Part shown: piece by piece, positions 8,138-13,820 of the stretch
How the letters are laid out: every line of letters begins with the position of its first letter
Numbering within the stretch: the stretch's first letter is position 1
Source: Physocladia obscura
Lineage: Eukaryota; Chytridiomycota; Chytridiomycetes; Chytridiales; Chytriomycetaceae
Length of the DNA stretch: 13,820 bases
Reading direction: 5' to 3'
Assembly (NCBI GenBank): GCA_027596945.1
Contig: JADGJH010000769.1
Location: forward strand, 836-14,655
Made by a program: the position numbers and the translations under genes
The notes under the pieces: generated by a model
The model's input: the letters and a program-made list of their open reading frames with translations, nothing else
Told to the model about the DNA's origin: nothing
Database searches by the model: none

Positions 8138-10540
8138 ATGGGATCATACTACAACTTCAAGAAAGTGCAAGTTGTACCCAAAGCAATGGACTTCATCGAC
8201 ATTGTATTGTCGAAGATCCAACGCAAAACTCCAACTGTCGTGCACCCAAACTACCAGATCTCAAGAATTAGACAGTTTTACATGAAGAAAGTCAAGTTTG
8301 GCCAAGTTCGTCTTGCATCGTACTAACTATCTTGCTATTGAGATTTTTAGTTTAATAATATGCCTTTTGTAGGATTGCTTCGATGAGAAACTGGACCAGA
8401 TTTTGGGTGACTTTCCCAAACTTGATGTGAGTATATCTCTTTCTGTGACATTCTCTGTGTGTGCTAAAGTTATTTTCTGTAAACAGGAAATACATCCGTT
8501 CTATGCCGATTTGATGAACGTCCTCTATGACCGAGACCATTACAAGCTTGCATTGGGACAAATAAGCACATGCAAACATTTAATTGACAGTGTTGCAAAA
8601 GACTACGCTCGTTTGTTGAAATTCGGAGATTCACTTTTCCGATGCAAGCAACTGAAAAAGGCTGCTCTTGGAAGGTATGCTGGTCTTTTTTTTCTGCATA
8701 AACTGGGTTGGATTGATAATATATACTGTTTTTACTGTTTTTTTGTTTTTTTTCAGAATGTGCACAATCATGAAAAGACAAAAAGATAGTTTGGCGTATT
8801 TGGAACAAGTTCGGCAGCATTTGGCCCGTCTTCCTTCTATTGATCCGAACACGCGAACACTGCTTGTATGTGGATACCCGAACGTCGGTAAGTTTTGAAT
8901 AATTTTCTTGGAATATGTTTGCTGATTTGGACTTTCATGATAGGAAAATCCAGTTTCATGAACAAACTTACGCGTGCCGAAGTCGAAGTTCAACCATACG
9001 CATTCACAACAAAATCTTTGTTTGTTGGTCACATGGACTACAAAAACCTGCGCTGGCAGGTCATAGATACTCCAGGAATCCTGGATCATCCGCTTGAGCA
9101 GCGAAACACTATCGAAATGCAGTCAATCACTGCTCTTGCGCATTTACGTGCTGCCGTTCTCTTCTTTATTGATCTCAGTGAACAGTGTGGATACACTGTT
9201 GCCGCTCAATGTAACTTGTTTGATAGTATTAAACCGTTGTTTGCGAACAAGCCAACGTTACTTGTTGTCAACAAAATTGACGCCATGAGAATTGATGGAC
9301 TCAATGAAACCGAAAGGGCGAAATTTGACGGTATTATTGCCGACGATGTCACTGTCTGTGAAATGAGTACTTACACTGATGAAGGTGTTATGGAGTGCAA
9401 AAAATCGGCTTGTGACAAACTTCTCGCGTCAAGAGTGGAGATGAAGCTTAAGACGAATAAAATCAATGACGTTTTGCAAAAACTCCACCTCGCTGAACCT
9501 GTTGCACGTGATGAAAAGGTTTATTCTTTTTGCTTTTTCTTCCGTTTATAATTAACATATATGTTATACAGGACCGCCCAGTGAGTATTCCAGAAAACGC
9601 TCTAAACCGTCCCAAATACGACCGTAACGATCCAAATCGCCGTAAGCTTGAAGTGGACCTCGAAGTTGATGGTGGTGGTGCTGGTGTCTTCAACGTAGAT
9701 CTCAAAAAACTTTATCAATTCAAAAATTCTGAGTGGAAATACGACAAAATTCCCGAAATTATGGACGGTAAAAACGTTGCTGACTTTTTTGATGAAGACA
9801 TCGAAGCGCGTCTTGATGAACTTGAACGTGAAGAAGAGAGGCTGGAGAGAGAAGGATTCTATGATGAAGAGGAGCAAGTTGAAATGGATGACAGTGACGA
9901 AGAAGTGCTTATGGCGGCGGCAAAAGAAGTTGAAAAGAAGAGACAGCTTTTGATTCGAGAAAGCTTCATGAAGAAAAGCAAACACCGAGTTATTTTGCCT
10001 CAAAAGTTCAAGAAAAGAGTAAGTCGTTGGTTGCATTTATTGTCATTGGCTTATATTCTGACTAACCTGAATTTCTCAATAGACTGCAAGCGAAATGGCT
10101 TCTCACTTTGCTGAGCGAGGTGTTGATATCGAAGACCGCGCTCGGAGTCTCGTTCGAAAAAGAGGCCGCTCTGCGTCACACGGCCCTGCCGACATGAATG
10201 GTTCCAACGCTGGAATCAGCTTAGCCAGAGAACAAAGTCTTGCGGCCAAGAGGCACAAAACTACAAGCAAATCCAGAGATAGGTCGACAATGGGAGTTAA
10301 AGACGAAAAGGTTTGTTATTTTCTAAATGGCAAAAAAAGTGTTTAGATGACTTAAAACACAATTGAAACTCAAAACTTGAAACACAGCAAAAAGCAGTGT
10401 CTCAAAAGGTTCTCCAGTTTGCCCAAAGGCCGATGAACATGATGGCCAAGGCTTCAGAATCTGACAGGAAGATCCTCACGAAAATGCCAAAACACTTGTT
10501 TGCCGGAAAGCGCGGAAATGGAAGCGCGTCTCATCGTTGA
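8138..10540 (+). CDS. NOG1: Nucleolar GTP-binding protein 1 (60S ribosome biogenesis GTPase)
   Basis: Exons: 8138-8305, 8373-8426, 8487-8674, 8757-8887, 8944-9518, 9572-10018, 10083-10310 and 10388-10540. They give 647 aa, about the length of yeast Nog1. NOG1 binds nucleolar and nucleoplasmic pre-60S particles, extends its C-terminus into the peptide exit tunnel, and its release is needed for 60S maturation. Seen here: N-terminal helical bundle with QRKTPTV (about residues 28-34) and LLKFG; G1 GYPNVGKSS at 176-184; the G2-region Thr in AFTTKS; G3 DTPG at 222-225; G4 NKID at 290-293; then [23 protein letters not shown], an acidic stretch, and the conserved end [10 protein letters not shown]. 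All motifs needed for GTP binding are present. The start fits the family N-terminus. Intron 1 has a weak donor (GTTCGT); intron 4 falls inside the P-loop. The gene lies 132 bp upstream of the first bZIP gene on the same strand. Confidence 0.98.
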
Positions 10541-10672
10541 GCAATGCATTGTCTTCGGTGGAATGCGGGAGTGTTTTGGAAAAGGAGTGGAGTGGTTGGC
10601 GTATTGTGGCTTTTTTCAGTTGCCAAAAATTTTCTATTTTTAGTTCACAATTTTCAAACGTTACCGACAACG

Positions 10673-12586
10673 ATGAATGACAATGGTCAAACCTCTCAGA
10701 AATCTCGTGCCGGTCGCAAACCTAAAGACACCTGTGCTTCTTCTATTCCGCGCGAGCGAAGAAATCTCGAAGCACAACGGTAGTTGAAAAAAGAAAGAAA
10801 AAAGGGATTGAAATCTCTCAACAAAAAACAGATCTTTCCGGGAACGCAAACAACAACACATTAAGAATCTCGAAGCTGAAGTAGCCGAATTGCGGAAACG
10901 ACTCAGTAATGAGCCAAGCTTTTTGATTCGGAGCCAGATTTCCAGCAATGCAATATTTGGGTCGACGGCGATTCCAGCATCAGTCGCAGCTGCTGATAAC
11001 ACTTCGGCTTTGGTCGAATCATTGAATGCACGCATTCTTGCTCTTGAGACCGAAAATACAATGATTCGCAAGAATGCTGTCGCTATTGACTTGAAGGCAT
11101 CGTTTCCAGTTGGATCGAATGGGACAGATTGCATCACTTGCGCTGTTGAAAAAATTAAGACGCTGCTTTGTATGGGGCAAGCAAAAAGTCTTGAAGGTTT
11201 TGCGTCATTGTCTTGCGATCTAAAAACTCAACTGACACATGAATATATATGTAATTATTTTTCGAACCAGCGAAAGTCAACGATCTACAAGTAGAATGCC
11301 AGAGTTTGCGATTGCTACTTAGCAGTGTTTCATTTGCTGATCCCACAAAAGATTTTCCTGCTTTGAATTCACGAAATGCCGGCAATCCGTCGTTTGAAGC
11401 TTCAGATTCGGTTATGCAGAATATAAACGAGGTGGAAAACGCGCCCACACTTTCACCGACCGCTTGGCTGTTTGCTCGAAGCACTTCATCGAATTCGATT
11501 CCTAATGATAATGAAAACAATAATAATATGAATAATAATACAAATTCGGACGACAATATCAATGATTCAAACACACTACACAATGATGCTCTGCCACAGG
11601 ATACTCCCACAATACATCAAGACGATGATGATGTCCTTGCGAATTCGTCTGCGGAATTATACGGACCGTTGGATATTGAACCAACTAGGTATTATTTTCA
11701 TTATTGCCCAAAATCATATTTTTACAACAAACCAGAGCTGCATTCAAATCTTTGCCGAGTCTTTCAAATTTGAGCTCAGTTGATAAGTTTTTGAACATGT
11801 TTGTGGTGAGATCCAATCGAAGACCATCAATCAACTATACTTAAGTGAAATTCAGAAGCAAACTAAAACAAGAAGCAAACAAGAGTTTAGAAAATGTACC
11901 GTCTTGATGATAAAAGCACGTGTTGAAATACTGGATGCTTGTAGCGTGATTGAACGACTCAAAGCTTTCGAAATACACGAAATGATGAGAGAACGGAACA
12001 AAAATCATACACTGTTTCAGGACATATTTATAAAGCAGGATTACCTTATGAATAATCTTCACAAGCGCAATCAAGGCAATAAAACAGCAAATATCACCAA
12101 TAAATTTGTGAGATTTGCGCGGTTTTCACCGACGCGATTGCAAGAGTTCCGAGATACAGTTTTAGCAATTCCATTGTTTTCGGGTTCTTCAGAAGTAATT
12201 GATGAGATTTGGAATGTTTTAACAGTTGAGTTTAACTTTTGCGAGTGGGTGAGGGCCATGCTGTTTTAAATTATCATATCCCATTAGAATGAAGCAGATA
12301 GTCCACAAATAAAAATTTTAAATATGTGGGGAGCTATGAGAACAGCACGAGAAATGTTCAAAACGCACGATGACGCAGAACGGGTGAGGGGCAAAATATG
12401 AAATAAAATAAGAAGCTAAAAAATAAAATTCAGTTTGATACTCTGATTGAGATGTTTCGATACGGGAACAGACAAATTTTGGTAAGTTGAAACTTTTACT
12501 ATTCTCTGCTCATGAAAAAGAAAGCGATTCAAAAACGCCCAATAAAATTACAGGACAACCTCTTTCAAAATGTTGAGAATGAATAA
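10673..12586 (+). CDS. AP-1/Yap-type bZIP transcription factor, tandem copy 1
   Basis: Exons: 10673-10779, 10832-11196, 11271-11688, 11736-11805, 11856-12248, 12288-12383, 12434-12481 and 12554-12586, giving 509 aa. The basic region RRNLEAQRSFRERKQQ (residues 29-44) has the N-x7-R signature (N31, R39) in the fungal AP-1/Yap/Pap1 form; copy 1 has Ser where Ala is usual after AQR. A short zipper follows (L49, V53, L56, L60), then a second predicted coil (about 96-125, LNARILALETEN), a CxxC pair (C136, C139) and C149, an Asn/Asp-rich linker, SAELYGPLDIEPTR, and a long helical C-terminal module from FKSLPSLS onward through EFRKCTVLMIKARVEILDA to MWGAMRTAREMF. A GRKPK stretch precedes the basic region. 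Its expected role is sequence-specific DNA binding in the nucleus as a dimer; targets are unknown. The upstream exons match copy 2 junction for junction. Exons 5-8 rest on frame continuity and GT-AG sites alone. Confidence 0.92.
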
Positions 12587-12587
12587 A
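12582..12587 (+). terminator. Poly(A) signal overlapping the stop codon of bZIP copy 1
   Basis: AATAAA overlaps the final codons of bZIP copy 1 (GAA TAA A). It is the obvious polyadenylation signal for this gene, because the next gene's ATG begins 25 nt after the stop. Cleavage 10 to 30 nt downstream would fall at or inside the start of the next coding region. Confidence 0.5.
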
Positions 12588-12611
12588 ATTATTGTATCAT
12601 TTTGGTGAAGA

Positions 12612-13744
12612 ATGAGTGTAAATGATAATCATTTCCATGAAACTGGACAGGCTTCGTCTTCGTCACCAGGAGCAACTAAGCCGCGTCTTGGCCGCAAACC
12701 GAAGGAAGAACTGCCGGAAAATGTCTACAAGCGAAAGAATCTTGAAGCCCAGAGGTGCCCCGTAATTGGAACATTAAACTCTTACTGAGACAAAAACTGA
12801 CGGAATTTGACACAGAGCATTTCGCGAGCGCAGACAACAGCATATTAAGAATCTCGAAGATGAAGTTGCTGATTTGCGGAAGCAACTGGCCGACTTATCC
12901 GCCGCAGGGACTTCTGCGGCTCAAAATTATGAGCAAAAACTGAATGAAAAATCGCCAATAATATTACCAGCTGTAACAGACGTAAACACGAAAGCAATTA
13001 TTGATTCTTTGGGGGCCCGTATTCTTGCGCTGGAAACTGAGAATGCAATGATGCGTTTGAACGCAGTTGCGATTGATCTCAAATCATCATTTCCGCCAAT
13101 TCCAAACACCTCAACAGCAAACGAGTGTGTATTTTGCTCAGTCGAAAAAATGAAAACTCTGTTGTGCATGGGACAATTGAAGGTTCTTGAAGGTAATAAA
13201 TTTTTTTATTTTTTTAATCCTACTTTTCAACAAACTCTTGTTCACAACTTTCAGGAAAATTGACTGAATCTCAAGTTGAGTGCCAAAGTTTGCGGTTAAC
13301 GCTTTGCAATTTTCCGTCAACGAATTTTTCGCAAAATAAATTTGCCGACGGTTCAAATTCACGTTTAGACTCAAGTATTCCTGGAGTTGACGGGGAAGAC
13401 ACGATAATTCCTGACCACAATCCAATGAATCAAAGTTCATTAAGTCCATATGATTTGAAGACGTTGATAAATCCGAATCCAAACTCAAGCCACGTTATTT
13501 CCGGATTTACAAGTACCCCAACGCATGCTTATGATGATGATCAGATTAAATCTTCTGCGGAATTGTACGGACAGCCTGAAATTGAAACAATAAGGTACGT
13601 GTCAAAGAAAAGACAGAGAAATAAAGAAATAAATTTAATATAAACACGATATGTAATTTTCCATCTCAGAATCGCATTCAAAAGCATACCTAGTTTAGTA
13701 CGGGTCGATTTGATTGATAAATTTCTTGGATTTTTTATGGTTTG

Positions 13745-13820
<76 letters not shown>
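12612..13820 (+). CDS. AP-1/Yap-type bZIP transcription factor, tandem copy 2 (cut by window end)
   Basis: Exons: 12612-12754, 12816-13192, 13255-13594 and 13670-13739, coding 310 residues before the window ends inside intron 4. The basic region KRKNLEAQRAFRERRQQ (N43, R51) is a more standard Yap/Pap1 form than in copy 1. It shares with copy 1 the GRKPK stretch, HIKNLE zipper start, second coil (LGARILALETEN), CVFC then KTLLCMGQ, VECQSLRL, SAELYG and the FKSIPSL-to-DKFL segment. Intron phases agree at all four junctions (2, 1, 2, 0), and exon 4 is 70 nt in both copies. By analogy, four further exons should lie beyond the window. The ATG is 25 nt after the copy 1 stop, so its promoter must lie within copy 1, or the two are co-transcribed. 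If intron 4 were not spliced, the frame would end at TGA one codon past exon 4 (FFMV then stop). Confidence 0.92.
13745..13820 (+). repeat. (ATT)n microsatellite, at least 25 units
   Basis: Perfect ATT units fill the last 76 bases and run off the end of the window. The array lies five bases after the donor of the fourth intron of bZIP copy 2 (ATG|GTTTGATT), so it is probably intronic. Confidence 0.95.

Noticed and set aside
1..13820. CRISPR arrays, tRNA or rRNA genes, prokaryotic operons, viral or toxin genes
   Set aside because: No regularly spaced direct repeats, no tRNA-like fold, no rRNA cores and no such protein motifs were seen; gene structure is eukaryotic throughout.

Overview
This is nuclear DNA from a eukaryote, most likely a fungus. 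Genes are split by short GT-AG introns (39 to 82 nt, plus two longer ones of 117 and 255 nt), spacers are AT-rich with long A/T runs, and proteins include a Slm-type BAR/PH protein and AP-1/Yap-type bZIP factors, both fungal hallmarks. The bZIP C-terminal sequences and intron density remind me of zoosporic (chytrid) fungi, but that placement is inference. I see no bacterial, viral, CRISPR or defence-system signature.

Layout, left to right. (1) 387-2847, plus: a four-exon gene for an Slm1/Slm2-like protein (BAR-like coiled coil plus PH domain), very GC-rich in its 5' half, with two introns carrying a short GAGCG-type repeat family. (2) 2848-5088: AT-rich spacer with no convincing gene, T tracts and a diverged 140-bp-spaced direct repeat. 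(3) 5089-5809, plus: a probable three-exon gene of unknown function ending in degenerate acidic octapeptide repeats. (4) 6490-7230, minus: what looks like a decayed, inverted, tail-to-tail copy of gene 3. (5) 8138-10540, plus: a complete eight-exon NOG1 gene (60S ribosome-biogenesis GTPase, 647 aa), the most secure call here. (6) 10673-12586 and 12612 to the window end, plus: two tandem paralogous bZIP transcription-factor genes with matching exon structure, separated by only 25 bp. The second is cut by the window end inside a (ATT)n microsatellite within its fourth intron.

Functionally the window is a stretch of ordinary chromosome: TORC2/plasma-membrane signalling (Slm-like), ribosome assembly (NOG1) and transcription control (bZIP pair). 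Nothing indicates that the genes form one pathway. The points most worth following are the very tight bZIP tandem with its shared, unassigned C-terminal module, the inverted gene/pseudogene pair, and the intron-borne repeat family in the Slm-like gene. All splice sites were assigned by eye from reading-frame continuity and protein similarity; no transcript evidence was available.
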